From a virus, in the IMG/VR virus record IMGVR_UViG_3300006350_000069, positions 1 to 30,983 of that record: a DNA stretch of 30,983 nt. One strand, written 5' to 3'. A program made the position numbers and the translations under genes. Positions 15,415 through 23,540 of the stretch are shown here, one piece after another. The notes under the pieces were generated by a model. It searched no databases. It was not told the DNA's origin and saw only the letters and a list, made by a program, of their open reading frames with translations. Numbering within the stretch: position 1 is the stretch's first letter; each line of letters starts with the position of its first letter.

Positions 15415-17129
15415 TGGTTATATTTCATAAAATAAGTTGGAAGAACTTTTTAAGTACAGGTAATACAAAGATAGAAATTAATTTAAGAGAAAGTCCTACT
15501 ACTCTTATCATAGGTAAAAATGGTTCAGGTAAGTCAACTATACTAGACGCCTTATGTTTTGCTTTGTTTAATAAACCTTATAGAATTATTAAGAAAGACC
15601 AGATGATTAATACTATCAATAATGCAGATAGTATGGTTGAAGTTTATTTTAGTATAGGTCCTAAGGCATACAAAGTAAGACGAGGTATTAAACCTAGTGT
15701 ATTTGAAATATACCAAGACGGCGAACTTATAAATCAAAATGCAAGTGGTGTAGATTATCAGAAATACCTAGAACAAAATATTTTAAAATTAAATTACAGG
15801 TCATTTTGTCAAGTTGTTATATTAGGTTCCTCTTCATATGAACCATTTATGAAGATGAGAGCAAGTTATAGGCGTGATGTTATTGAAGAGATATTAGATA
15901 TTAAAGTCTTTGCAAGTATGAACTTGTTATTAAGAAGTAAACAACAAGAACTTACAAAAGATATTACTACATTAAGACATAGTGTAGACTTGATAGAAAA
16001 TAAAGTTAATCTACAAGAACAACACTATAATGATTTATCTAAAAGAGATACAGACCAGATAGATATAAAACAGAAAGATATTGATAAAGCACAAAACGAT
16101 AAAAGAGATTATATGTTCAGAATAGAAAGTCTGAATAAAGAGATTACACAAAATCAATTACAGATAGCAGATAAAACTAAAGTGTCAGCAAAGATGACAC
16201 AACTACAAAAACTAGAAGCAAAGATAGACCAGAATTTAAAAACACATAAAAAGGCATTGAAATTTTTTGAAGAGAATAAAAATTGTCCTACTTGTACACA
16301 GGATATTAAAGAAGAATTTAGACAAGATAAGATAGATGAAGAACGAAGAGCAGTAGTTAAATTACAAGATGGTTATAAACAACTATTAAGTGAGATAACA
16401 AAACAAGAAGAGAAAATATCTAACTTTGATAAAGTATCAGAAAGAATTAGAAGTATAGAAACTAATGTTGCAAAACTTAATACTTCTATTGATGAATTAA
16501 AAAGATATTCAGATAGACTTGAAGACGAGATAGAAAAATTAAGAATAGAAGATACTTCAGGCCTAAATATAAAAGAAGAGATTGTAAGACTAAAACAAGA
16601 ACTTGTCAAAACAAAAGAAGATAGAGACAAAGTTATTGATGAGAAAAAGTATATTGATGTATTAAGACAGATAGTAGACGATAGTGGTGCTAGAGCACAA
16701 ATTATTAAAAAGTATCTACCTGTTATGAATAAATTAATTAATCAGTATTTACAATCTATGGACTTCTTTGTATCATTTCATTTAGATGAAGAGTTTAAAG
16801 AAACGGTACGAAGTAGACATATGGACACCTTTAACTATAATAACTTTAGTGAAGGTGAAAAGATGAGAATAGACTTGTCATTATTATTTACTTGGCGAAG
16901 TATTGCAAAGATGAAAAATAGTGTCAACACAAACTTATTAATATTAGATGAAATATTTGATAGTAGTTTAGATGGTCAAGGAACAGATGATTTCTTTAAG
17001 ATTGTCAAAGGACTTACAAAAGAAAACATTTACATTATATCACACAAAGGAGATATAATGTTTGATAAGTTTACTAACATAATTAAATTTGAGAAATACC
17101 AAAACTTTACGAGGATAGTAGATGTCTGA
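15414..17129 (+). CDS. 46: Recombination nuclease ATPase subunit gp46 (Rad50/SbcC-like)
   Basis: 571 residues (T4 gp46: 560). SMC-like ATPase partner of gp47. Walker A GKNGSGKST at residues 34-42; long coiled-coil arms about 180-450 interrupted by a zinc-hook CPTC at 291-294; the ABC signature FSEGEKMRIDLSLLF and Walker B LLILDEIFDSSLDG near the C-terminus; final His switch in ISHKGD. All expected parts are present. Its stop lies 8 bases inside the peptide deformylase start region. Confidence 0.97.
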   Translation: MVIFHKISWKNFLSTGNTKIEINLRESPTTLIIGKNGSGKSTILDALCFALFNKPYRIIKKDQMINTINNADSMVEVYFSIGPKAYKVRRGIKPSVFEIYQDGELINQNASGVDYQKYLEQNILKLNYRSFCQVVILGSSSYEPFMKMRASYRRDVIEEILDIKVFASMNLLLRSKQQELTKDITTLRHSVDLIENKVNLQEQHYNDLSKRDTDQIDIKQKDIDKAQNDKRDYMFRIESLNKEITQNQLQIADKTKVSAKMTQLQKLEAKIDQNLKTHKKALKFFEENKNCPTCTQDIKEEFRQDKIDEERRAVVKLQDGYKQLLSEITKQEEKISNFDKVSERIRSIETNVAKLNTSIDELKRYSDRLEDEIEKLRIEDTSGLNIKEEIVRLKQELVKTKEDRDKVIDEKKYIDVLRQIVDDSGARAQIIKKYLPVMNKLINQYLQSMDFFVSFHLDEEFKETVRSRHMDTFNYNNFSEGEKMRIDLSLLFTWRSIAKMKNSVNTNLLILDEIFDSSLDGQGTDDFFKIVKGLTKENIYIISHKGDIMFDKFTNIIKFEKYQNFTRIVDV

Positions 17130-17802
17130 TAAAATAGAAGTGACCAAAGAAGATACAAAAGCAGAAGTAGCACCTGCTGTAGAAGAGAAAGCAGAAATAA
17201 GAAAAGGTGTAAATCCAAAAACATTTCACTATGAATTGTTACCACCTAACGATCCAAGAGTTAGAGTGCCAGTTGCACCTTTCAAAGACCATATGTTAGA
17301 AGAGTATGGTATCAAAGATAGAAAAGAATTAGTATCAGGTATGTTTGAACTTATGCACAAATATGGTGGTATAGGTTTAAGTGCTATACAAGTAGGATTA
17401 CCATTTAATATGTTTGTTGCAGGTGACCATAAATCAGTAGAAAATGGTTTAAAACTTGCAATGTTTAATCCTGTAATAATGTCTTCAAGTAAAGAAGAGG
17501 TTTTAATGAAAGAAGGATGCTTGACTTTTCCTTTTTTATTTGTTAGCATTACAAGACCTCGTAAATGTTTGATGAAATACGAAGACGAGAATGGTGATTT
17601 AAAAGAGGCACAACTAGACGGTATGATGAGTAGAGTTTGTCAACACGAATATGACCATCAAGCAGGTATACTAATGGTACAAAAAGTTAGTAAAATGAAA
17701 TTAGATATGGCATATAAAAAAGCAGAAAAGGAGATGGACAAGTGGAAGCGATATCAAAAAGCGCTGAAAGCGGCACAGAAGAAGTCAGTAATAAAGAATT
17801 AA
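17122..17802 (+). CDS. def: Peptide deformylase
   Basis: 226 residues. Removes the N-terminal formyl group from nascent proteins on the ribosome. All three metal-site motifs are present: GIGLSAIQ (83-90), EGCLTF with Cys133, and QHEYDH (174-179) with the two zinc/iron His ligands and catalytic Glu. Motif 2 has Thr in place of the usual Ser (EGCLS). The first about 35 residues are an acidic/Lys-rich extension not needed for the fold. It overlaps gp46 by 8 bases. Deformylases are known in marine T4-like phages, where they are thought to favour processing of phage-encoded or photosystem proteins. Confidence 0.95.
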   Translation: MSDKIEVTKEDTKAEVAPAVEEKAEIRKGVNPKTFHYELLPPNDPRVRVPVAPFKDHMLEEYGIKDRKELVSGMFELMHKYGGIGLSAIQVGLPFNMFVAGDHKSVENGLKLAMFNPVIMSSSKEEVLMKEGCLTFPFLFVSITRPRKCLMKYEDENGDLKEAQLDGMMSRVCQHEYDHQAGILMVQKVSKMKLDMAYKKAEKEMDKWKRYQKALKAAQKKSVIKN

Positions 17803-18953
17803 AACCTTGGCAAAAAGGTTTTGAACTAGATTACTTAAAAGAACTAGAAAAAAGATTTAATAGTTATAACGAATACGCTCAGCACGAATTATCTAAATTT
17901 AAGAAAAATAATATTGCAGAAGCATTGTCTAAAGACCAATTACATTTATTAGGTAAAGGTCTTATTCATAAAACAGAAGTTAAAGTTAAAACTAAAATCA
18001 ATATGTTTCCTGGTGTAGTTATAGGAGAAAAACTACCTGGTGATATAGAGATTAAACATTTAGGTTATTCAGACGAATTTGATAGACGAAATATTATCAC
18101 AACATTAATGGAAGATACTTACTATACAAATAACAATGTATGGTTATTAATTAACGAAGAGAGTGGTCCTGATAAGTCAATCGCTAGTGAAGCACACTTT
18201 GAAAAAGTAGGTGTTAAATATAATTCAGTTGCAGATATTATAGGTGTTTATTTTAGACACGCTGGCAATGTATTAGAAGATAGACAACACCCTAAAGTAC
18301 CTGTCTATGAGAACTATACATTGAAACCTTTACAAGTGTCATTTACAGATATTACAAAACAACTTGCAAAACAATTAGAAGAAATGAATATAGAATATAC
18401 AAATCATTATTCTAATTACAACAAAGCAAAGTCTTGGTCTGCTATCTCATTAAGAGGTTATAAAAACGATTATAGATTTATTACTAAACCTGTTGAAATG
18501 AATAAGAAGTGGCAGAAAGAAAATGAGAACGAAGTTTTTGAAATGCAAGATACAGATTGGCGTAAGAAGTTTCCTCTAGTAGAAAAAATATTAGATGTAT
18601 TTGAAACAGAAATACATAGAGTTAGATTTATGAAATTAAAACCTGGTGGTGGTGAACTAGAAAGACATACAGACCAAGTTGATCCAGATGTAGGTATACA
18701 AGATGGTAAGTTAATGAGAATACATATTCCTATTAAGACTAATCCTAATGTAGAGTTTACAAGTTGGTCAACAACAGGTTCTAAAGTTATTGTTAATATG
18801 GAAGAAGGTCATTGTTGGTACCTAGATATTAGAAAACCACATATGGCGATTAATAATGGTGATGATTGGAGAACACATTTAGTTATAGATGTAGTTGCTA
18901 ACGAACAAGTGAGAAGTTTATTTAATGCTGACGCCCATAGAAAAATACAATAA
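17742..18953 (+). CDS. Aspartyl/asparaginyl beta-hydroxylase-like 2OG oxygenase with N-terminal extension
   Basis: 403 residues from a GTG start with AAGGAG 8 nt upstream, overlapping the deformylase by 61 bases. The C-terminal domain is the beta-hydroxylase type: LKPGGGELERHTDQ (His309, Asp311), MRIHIPIKTN, GHCWYLDIRKPHMAINNG (His367) and WRTHLVIDV (Arg377). Iron and 2-oxoglutarate ligands are thus all present. The first about 190 residues are helical and not recognised; they may bind the target. Second 2OG enzyme in the window, not closely similar to the one at 10934. Substrate unknown. The C-terminal domain is certain to family level, the N-terminal role is not. Confidence 0.87.
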   Translation: MEAISKSAESGTEEVSNKELKPWQKGFELDYLKELEKRFNSYNEYAQHELSKFKKNNIAEALSKDQLHLLGKGLIHKTEVKVKTKINMFPGVVIGEKLPGDIEIKHLGYSDEFDRRNIITTLMEDTYYTNNNVWLLINEESGPDKSIASEAHFEKVGVKYNSVADIIGVYFRHAGNVLEDRQHPKVPVYENYTLKPLQVSFTDITKQLAKQLEEMNIEYTNHYSNYNKAKSWSAISLRGYKNDYRFITKPVEMNKKWQKENENEVFEMQDTDWRKKFPLVEKILDVFETEIHRVRFMKLKPGGGELERHTDQVDPDVGIQDGKLMRIHIPIKTNPNVEFTSWSTTGSKVIVNMEEGHCWYLDIRKPHMAINNGDDWRTHLVIDVVANEQVRSLFNADAHRKIQ

Positions 18954-19821
18954 TATATATTTTAAACGAGACGATAAGTTTGCACCATACGGAGATGTTA
19001 ATGGTGGTAAAATGAGACAGACAATTGCCTTGTTTGAAAAATACAAAGATAAGATAAAAAATGAACATAATAACGGAGTTATACAATCTGTTTCAGTACA
19101 TAGTCCTACCGCTAGTGTTATCAGTAGGGTTGCAAAAGAGTATGGTTTCAATTCAATTTTTGCAGTTGGTGGTACTAAACCTGAAACTTTACAGAAACGC
19201 CACATAATACAACTTGCACAATATTATGGTGGTGAGATAAGAATAGTTGCAGGTCACGGTATCAATAGTGTACTTGCAAAGAGAACTAAAGATATAATTG
19301 AACAAAACAATTATTTCTATACTTCTTTTGATAAATGGATTATGCAAGAACCTGAACTAATGTTAGAAACAAATGGTGAACAAGCAAAGAACTTACCAGA
19401 TGAAATGGATACTTTAGTTATGAGTTGTGGTGTAGGTATTCAAATGTCTGCTGTTATGTATGGTATTAAAAAATACAATAAGAAAGTCAAACGAATAATC
19501 GGTGTTGGTGTAGGACCAGATAGAACTAAAAATATTAGAAGTTATTTTGGTTTAGAAAGTGGCGATTATGACTTTGAATTTTACACTCCCAAAACAAGTT
19601 ATAGTACTCCTCTCAATATTACTATTGATACACCTATGTATGATGAGAAAGAGTATCAACCAGAACAACCTTCATTTAAATTAGATGACTTATACGAAGC
19701 AAAAGCATATAAATGGATGCTTGAAAATGTTGACACAGGAACAGGTACTAATGTATTCTGGTGTGTAGGTAGAAGATTAAGTCCTGAAGAAGTTTGTAAT
19801 ATAAAAGGTAGTATACAATGA
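18925..19821 (+). CDS. PLP-dependent enzyme, ACC deaminase/D-cysteine desulfhydrase-like (fold type II)
   Basis: 298 residues. The start IYFKRDDKFAPYGDVNGGKMRQ matches the family block K-R-D-D...G-G-N-K-x-R; Lys29 would form the Schiff base with pyridoxal phosphate. SVHSPTASVISRVAKEYG corresponds to the substrate-binding S/N-H-x-x...A-A-x-G stretch, and MSCGVGIQMSAVMYGIKK to the glycine-rich cofactor-phosphate loop. Family members break down D-cysteine (releasing sulfide), ACC or related amino acids; some PLP enzymes in phages act in DNA base modification. Overlaps the beta-hydroxylase by 29 bases and the next gene by ATGA. The family is fairly sure, the reaction is open. Confidence 0.8.
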   Translation: MLTPIEKYNNIYFKRDDKFAPYGDVNGGKMRQTIALFEKYKDKIKNEHNNGVIQSVSVHSPTASVISRVAKEYGFNSIFAVGGTKPETLQKRHIIQLAQYYGGEIRIVAGHGINSVLAKRTKDIIEQNNYFYTSFDKWIMQEPELMLETNGEQAKNLPDEMDTLVMSCGVGIQMSAVMYGIKKYNKKVKRIIGVGVGPDRTKNIRSYFGLESGDYDFEFYTPKTSYSTPLNITIDTPMYDEKEYQPEQPSFKLDDLYEAKAYKWMLENVDTGTGTNVFWCVGRRLSPEEVCNIKGSIQ

Positions 19822-20249
19822 AATATGTAGATGAAAAATTATTTAATGAAAGTGGTTTTGATATACACGAATTAGATTTTGATGTATCAGCATTTCATAA
19901 TGAAAAATCAGATAGAGCAAATGCAGAATTAGATAAGATAGTAAAACAACTAGATAAAATAACAGATGGTAAATGTTTAGAAAGACCAGTTGTTCACATA
20001 GGTCCTAACGAAGATATATTAAGAGATAGAAATATCAATGTGTTAGTATACCTAGAGGAAGTTATGCCTGAAATGGAAAACTTTGTAGAAGTTGTTAATA
20101 AAGTTGATAGATGTCGTATAGTTTGTAAACCAAAAGAAGCAGTATTATTTAACGACATAAATTTATTTAATAGATATAGTACAAGAGGTGCAGGTTCTAT
20201 TAAAGTTTTATTATGCAAATATGAATATGATACGAGAAAAAAAACTTAA
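19818..20249 (+). CDS. Hypothetical 143-residue protein after the PLP enzyme
   Basis: Begins at an ATGA overlap with the PLP gene. Acidic N-terminal helices, then an alternating strand/helix C-terminal half: INVLVYLEEVMPEMENFVE, RCRIVCKPKEAVLF and a final GAGSIKVLLCKYEYDT strand. The layout might suit a small alpha/beta domain. No catalytic motif identified and no family recognised. Tight coupling suggests it works with the PLP enzyme. Confidence 0.75.
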   Translation: MKYVDEKLFNESGFDIHELDFDVSAFHNEKSDRANAELDKIVKQLDKITDGKCLERPVVHIGPNEDILRDRNINVLVYLEEVMPEMENFVEVVNKVDRCRIVCKPKEAVLFNDINLFNRYSTRGAGSIKVLLCKYEYDTRKKT

Positions 20250-20445
20250 TGAATTTGATATAGAAGCAAAGACTTCTGGTGGTGCAGTATTTGAGTTAGG
20301 TGTAAAAACTTCTAAACATAGTAAAGCAATTAGAAGAATAGCAGAACCTCTAATGAAAAAACATTGGAAAGGTAAGGTGACTAATTTACATAGAATTTAT
20401 AGAGTAGCAGAATATCTACATAAAAGAAGTAAGAGAATAAAATGA
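20221..20445 (+). CDS. Hypothetical 74-residue basic protein
   Basis: Lys/Arg-rich (KTSKHSKAIRRIAEPLMKKH, then HKRSKRIK at the C-terminus). I chose ATG 20221, which overlaps the previous gene by 29 bases. A GTG at 20188 in the same frame would extend it by 11 residues, and ATG 20227 is also possible. None has a clear ribosome site. Ends with ATGA overlapping the DUF4385 gene. Nucleic-acid binding is suggested only by charge. Confidence 0.65.
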   Translation: MNMIREKKLNEFDIEAKTSGGAVFELGVKTSKHSKAIRRIAEPLMKKHWKGKVTNLHRIYRVAEYLHKRSKRIK

Positions 20446-20915
20446 TTGAGTTTGATTACAAATTAAATTATAAACAATTAGATTTTACAGATAAAAAAGT
20501 TAGAAAACTTTATCGTATAGGTAGAGGCGAACAAGGTGTATTATTAGTTAGACCTTACACAAACGATATCTGTAAATACTGGAGATTTAAAACACTCAAA
20601 GAAGCCGAAGTATCATCACAAAAAATATTTGATATGTATTTAGATTATAGAATACAAAAAGACTTTATTGGTATGGATATGTGTAGAAAGTTTTTAGAAA
20701 TGGGTTTTACAAGAGCAAGAAGATATGCTAATCATAAAGATGGTAATAAGTATGATAGTAATGGTAAAGTAAAACCACAAGAAAAAGATTGGGCAACAAG
20801 TGAGAAAGCAAAGTCTGCTAGAAGATTTAAAGAGTTTAGAGATTTGGTGACAAAAGATGAATTTTATATTTCATTGAGAAAGAACTGGAGAGAATATGAA
20901 CAACATAATCAATAA
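20442..20915 (+). CDS. DUF4385-like protein
   Basis: 157 residues. FDYKLNYKQLDFTDK at the N-terminus, YRIGRGEQGVLLVRPYTNDI, the WRFKTLKEAE block, and FLEMGFTRARRYANHKDG are the hallmark stretches of DUF4385, a family of unknown function in bacteria, cyanobacteria and T4-like marine phages. The conserved GRGEQGVL and TRARRYANHK motifs are rich in Arg and Gly and might bind nucleic acid or phosphate. Lies within the overlapping accessory operon, directly before a methyltransferase-fold gene, overlapping it by 20 bases. Confidence 0.82.
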   Translation: MIEFDYKLNYKQLDFTDKKVRKLYRIGRGEQGVLLVRPYTNDICKYWRFKTLKEAEVSSQKIFDMYLDYRIQKDFIGMDMCRKFLEMGFTRARRYANHKDGNKYDSNGKVKPQEKDWATSEKAKSARRFKEFRDLVTKDEFYISLRKNWREYEQHNQ

Positions 20916-21588
20916 TTTCATACACGGAGACGCCTTTGATGTATTTAAACAAATGCCAGACCAAAGTGTTAACTTAACATTTACTAGTTTACCAGATATA
21001 TCACAAACGCCTTATGGTAAAGATGTTAAGAAATATCAAGTATTACAAAATCAAGCGTGTGATGAAATGGCAAGAACAACTAAAGATGATGGTTTTGTAG
21101 TTATATCACAAACAGATAGAAAAATAAACGGCGAGATATTGCCTAATCATATTACATATTACAATGCAATGTTAAGAAATGGTTATGTTTTAAAAGACTA
21201 TAAGATAATGGTCAGAAACTATCCAGTAGATAAAAGAGATATGTATTATTTCAATTATCAACATTGTTTAGTATTTACAAAGAAAGGTACAATTAAAAGA
21301 AGTGGTGATTGGTTAAAGAACATATTAGTATATGATACGAAAAGACTAGGAAATGTAAAAGGTCCTTTTAACTTATATGTGTGGAACGATAACTTCATTA
21401 AACTTGTAATTGAATATCTATCAAAAGAACAAGATATAGTATCTGATCCATTTGCAGGGTCAGGTGTTGTGCCTTGGATTGCAAAAGAAATGAGAAGACA
21501 ATATATAGGCGTAGAACTAGATAAAGAGGTATATGATAAATCATACTTTAAAAGACTAGACCTGCTTGACAGGTTTGGGAAAGTATGA
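20896..21588 (+). CDS. DNA-methyltransferase-fold protein (N6-A/N4-C type layout) with altered catalytic motif
   Basis: 230 residues. The circularly permuted amino-methyltransferase layout is clear: GDAFDVFKQMPDQSVNLTFT at the N-terminus (motif IV region first) and SDPFAGSGVVPWIAKEMRRQ with IGVELD near the C-terminus (S-adenosylmethionine site, DPFAGSG at 184-190). At the place of the catalytic (D/N/S)PP(Y/F/W), however, it reads SLPD (31-34). Cofactor binding looks intact while the base-binding catalytic tetrad is changed, so its target may not be the usual exocyclic amino group. GGAGAG lies before the ATG, inside the DUF4385 gene. Strong family call, uncertain reaction. Confidence 0.82.
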   Translation: MNNIINNFIHGDAFDVFKQMPDQSVNLTFTSLPDISQTPYGKDVKKYQVLQNQACDEMARTTKDDGFVVISQTDRKINGEILPNHITYYNAMLRNGYVLKDYKIMVRNYPVDKRDMYYFNYQHCLVFTKKGTIKRSGDWLKNILVYDTKRLGNVKGPFNLYVWNDNFIKLVIEYLSKEQDIVSDPFAGSGVVPWIAKEMRRQYIGVELDKEVYDKSYFKRLDLLDRFGKV

Positions 21589-21594
21589 TAGCGT

Positions 21595-21792
21595 ATGAGT
21601 ATTATGTTATTTGAAGAATTATTAGAAGACTTGAAAAAGCACAGAAACGATATGGTTGCTAGAAACTATCCGTTTCAACAACTATCAAATTTAATATTGA
21701 AGTATGAAGATAAAGCAAAAGAAGTAAAAGACACTCCACAAGAAGAGTGGATTGAAGGATATAATAAATGGCGAAAAGAGCAAAACAAGTAA
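21595..21792 (+). CDS. Hypothetical 65-residue protein
   Basis: Short helical protein: FEELLEDLKKHRNDMVARN, then a second amphipathic segment ending in WIEGYNKWRKEQNK. Starts 6 nt after the methyltransferase-like stop; ATG 21604 is an alternative start. Its end overlaps the next small ORF. No family recognised. Confidence 0.6.
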   Translation: MSIMLFEELLEDLKKHRNDMVARNYPFQQLSNLILKYEDKAKEVKDTPQEEWIEGYNKWRKEQNK

Positions 21793-21938
21793 GAGAAAAA
21801 ATATATGAGAGGAACCCTAATACAGGAGTTATTCGTTGGCGTTATGTAGGCGAAAGTCCTGATAAGTTTGGTTGGCCTAATTATGGCAGAATATTACAAG
21901 AGCGAAAACGGAAAAAGAACACTAATGGCATTAAGTAA
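21768..21938 (+). CDS. Hypothetical 56-residue basic protein
   Basis: MAKRAKQVREKIYERNPNTG followed by VIRWRYVGESPDKFGWPNYG and a Lys/Arg tail. The middle resembles a small beta-hairpin with a Trp-Pro-Asn-Tyr turn. Overlaps genes on both sides by 25 and 56 bases. Composition supports translation: many Arg/Lys and few low-quality codons. No family recognised. Confidence 0.6.
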   Translation: MAKRAKQVREKIYERNPNTGVIRWRYVGESPDKFGWPNYGRILQERKRKKNTNGIK

Positions 21939-22089
21939 AATAAAACAAGACAAACAAATTAAAGTTGATATTACAGATTATCAGGACATTGCTGATTGTA
22001 TAAGAAGTGACCAAGTACCTGCTAATCATATTGCAGAATATTTTAATGATAAGAAGTTTTATAAATGGTACAAAAAGAAATACTTATGA
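21883..22089 (+). CDS. Hypothetical 68-residue protein
   Basis: ATG 21883 gives MAEYYKSENGKRTLMAL...; ATG 21925 would give a 54-residue form starting MALSKIKQDKQ and shorten the overlap with the upstream ORF to 14 bases. The rest, VDITDYQDIADCIRSDQVP and HIAEYFNDKKFYKWYKKKYL, looks like a compact two- or three-helix domain. Ends in ATGA with the next gene. Confidence 0.65.
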   Translation: MAEYYKSENGKRTLMALSKIKQDKQIKVDITDYQDIADCIRSDQVPANHIAEYFNDKKFYKWYKKKYL

Positions 22090-22364
22090 AAAAAGAGAGT
22101 ATAGAAGAGTTTTTAAAAAGAGGTGGTAAAGTACAAAAATTAAGACCTGGTTATCCTTTAGATGTAGGCAGTTTAGATAAATCAAAGAAACCTAGATTTA
22201 ACAAATATGAAGTTGAAAGTGGCAAAGATAAAGGAACAGCACCTATGCCTGATTTAACTTCAATAAGAAAACAAGAAGCGTATGGTGGCAATACGGTTAC
22301 TTATTCAGATAAAGTGCCAACAAATAGTAAAGGCACAGGTAAAGCAGATACAAGTGGACAATGA
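22086..22364 (+). CDS. Hypothetical 92-residue protein
   Basis: Begins MKKESIEEFLKRGGKVQKL, a start resembling many tiny proteins of marine T4-like phages; the rest is Gly/Lys/Ser-rich and probably disordered. I prefer ATG 22086 (ATGA overlap with the preceding stop) over an in-frame ATG 21 bases upstream. Ends in ATGA with the large methyltransferase gene. Confidence 0.7.
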   Translation: MKKESIEEFLKRGGKVQKLRPGYPLDVGSLDKSKKPRFNKYEVESGKDKGTAPMPDLTSIRKQEAYGGNTVTYSDKVPTNSKGTGKADTSGQ

Positions 22365-23509
22365 AAAAATTAACTGATATAAAAGGTAGTGCTAGTTTAG
22401 CAGCTTTCGTAGATATACAAGGTGAAGATTTAATCACTAGTAAAGGTAATCTAAAAGGCGAGAAGGTTGATGAAACTGAACTAGAAAAGAATATAGACGA
22501 AGTTTATACTTTCTGGCAGACAAAAGGTTTTCCTTACTACAATACAGATAAAACTTGGCGACAAGAAAAGATGGCTAAGTTAAGAGCAGTTGATTGCAAA
22601 AATTTATTAACTAAAGATAAAGTTATTAAACCTCACCAAGAAGGTTTATCATTAGCGTGGTCTTATATGCCACATAGTTTTGGTATTAGATGTGGTAAGA
22701 TGAAGACACCGATGGAGATATTTGAGAGTGAAGAACATTTTAAGAAAGGTATCAGAAAACTATTAACTGGTTCTTTCTTTGGTAAATACAAAGTAGACGA
22801 TTTAAAACCTCTTGCATATAATCTATATGGTGAAGAGACATATTCATCTGCCGAAAGTAAACACAAAGCAGAAAGTACAATGAGAAGTCTATTAAGAAGA
22901 TATACAGGAACGCAATGTGTATCTAATTTCAGACCTACAGCAGCTGCTTGTTTATATCAAAATTTTATGAAACCAGGCGAACTAGTCTGGGATATGTCTA
23001 TGGGTTATGGTGGTCGTATATTAGGTGCGATTATATCCAATGTTAATTATGTAGGTACTGACCCAGCGACACTAACATTTAAAGGATTAAAAGAGATTAA
23101 AGAAGACTTTGCTAATCCAAATAATCATTACTTCTTAAATAAACAAGGTAGTGAAACATTTGTACCTAAAGAGAATAGTTTAGATTTTGCATTTACAAGT
23201 CCACCTTATTTTAATTGGGAACAATATTCAGAAGACGAGGCACAATCATTTAATCAGTTTTCTACTAACGAAGACTGGAACGAAGGCTTCTTACGAAAGA
23301 CTATACAAAATGTTAAAGTCGGTTTGAAGTCTGGTAAGTATATGGGTCTTAATGTAGCGAACATTAAATCTCATAAAACATTTGAAGACGACACCGTAAG
23401 ACTAGCAGTTGAAGAAGGTTTTGAACATACTGATACATACAAGTTGCAGTTGAGTAGTCAGGAGAGTGGTGCGAAATACGAGCCTGTGTTTATATTTAGA
23501 AAACCCTAA
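22361..23509 (+). CDS. DNA methyltransferase (N6-A/N4-C type) with N-terminal extension
   Basis: 382 residues. The C-terminal half carries SNFRPTAAACLYQNF, the S-adenosylmethionine motif VWDMSMGYGGRILGA (Asp211), VGTDP, and a proper catalytic tetrad FTSPPYFNWEQYS (SPPY at 280-283). The first about 180 residues (VYTFWQTKGFPYYN, then PHSFGIRCGKMKTPMEIF) form an unassigned domain that may recognise the target. Last gene of the accessory operon; a C-rich stretch and a new promoter follow. Possible roles are self-protection against restriction or a base-modification step together with the other methyltransferase-like protein. Family is clear, specificity unknown. Confidence 0.85.
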   Translation: MKKLTDIKGSASLAAFVDIQGEDLITSKGNLKGEKVDETELEKNIDEVYTFWQTKGFPYYNTDKTWRQEKMAKLRAVDCKNLLTKDKVIKPHQEGLSLAWSYMPHSFGIRCGKMKTPMEIFESEEHFKKGIRKLLTGSFFGKYKVDDLKPLAYNLYGEETYSSAESKHKAESTMRSLLRRYTGTQCVSNFRPTAAACLYQNFMKPGELVWDMSMGYGGRILGAIISNVNYVGTDPATLTFKGLKEIKEDFANPNNHYFLNKQGSETFVPKENSLDFAFTSPPYFNWEQYSEDEAQSFNQFSTNEDWNEGFLRKTIQNVKVGLKSGKYMGLNVANIKSHKTFEDDTVRLAVEEGFEHTDTYKLQLSSQESGAKYEPVFIFRKP

Positions 23510-23510
23510 A

Positions 23511-23537
23511 ATCCCTAGATACAATCTATCGTGGGAT
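23511..23537 (+). repeat. Hairpin just after the methyltransferase stop
   Basis: ATCCC-TAGAT, a 3-nt loop, then ATCTA, a 4-nt bulge and GGGAT: two 5-bp helices, coaxial apart from the bulge. No T run follows, so it is not an intrinsic terminator. It could protect the mRNA 3' end or precede the C-rich island. Confidence 0.45.
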
Positions 23538-23540
23538 AGC

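Noticed and set aside
21566-21594. TTGACA-N17-TAGCGT upstream of the 65-residue gene
   Set aside because: Lies in the coding end of the methyltransferase-like gene, and the -10 touches the ATG, leaving no room for a transcript start before it.
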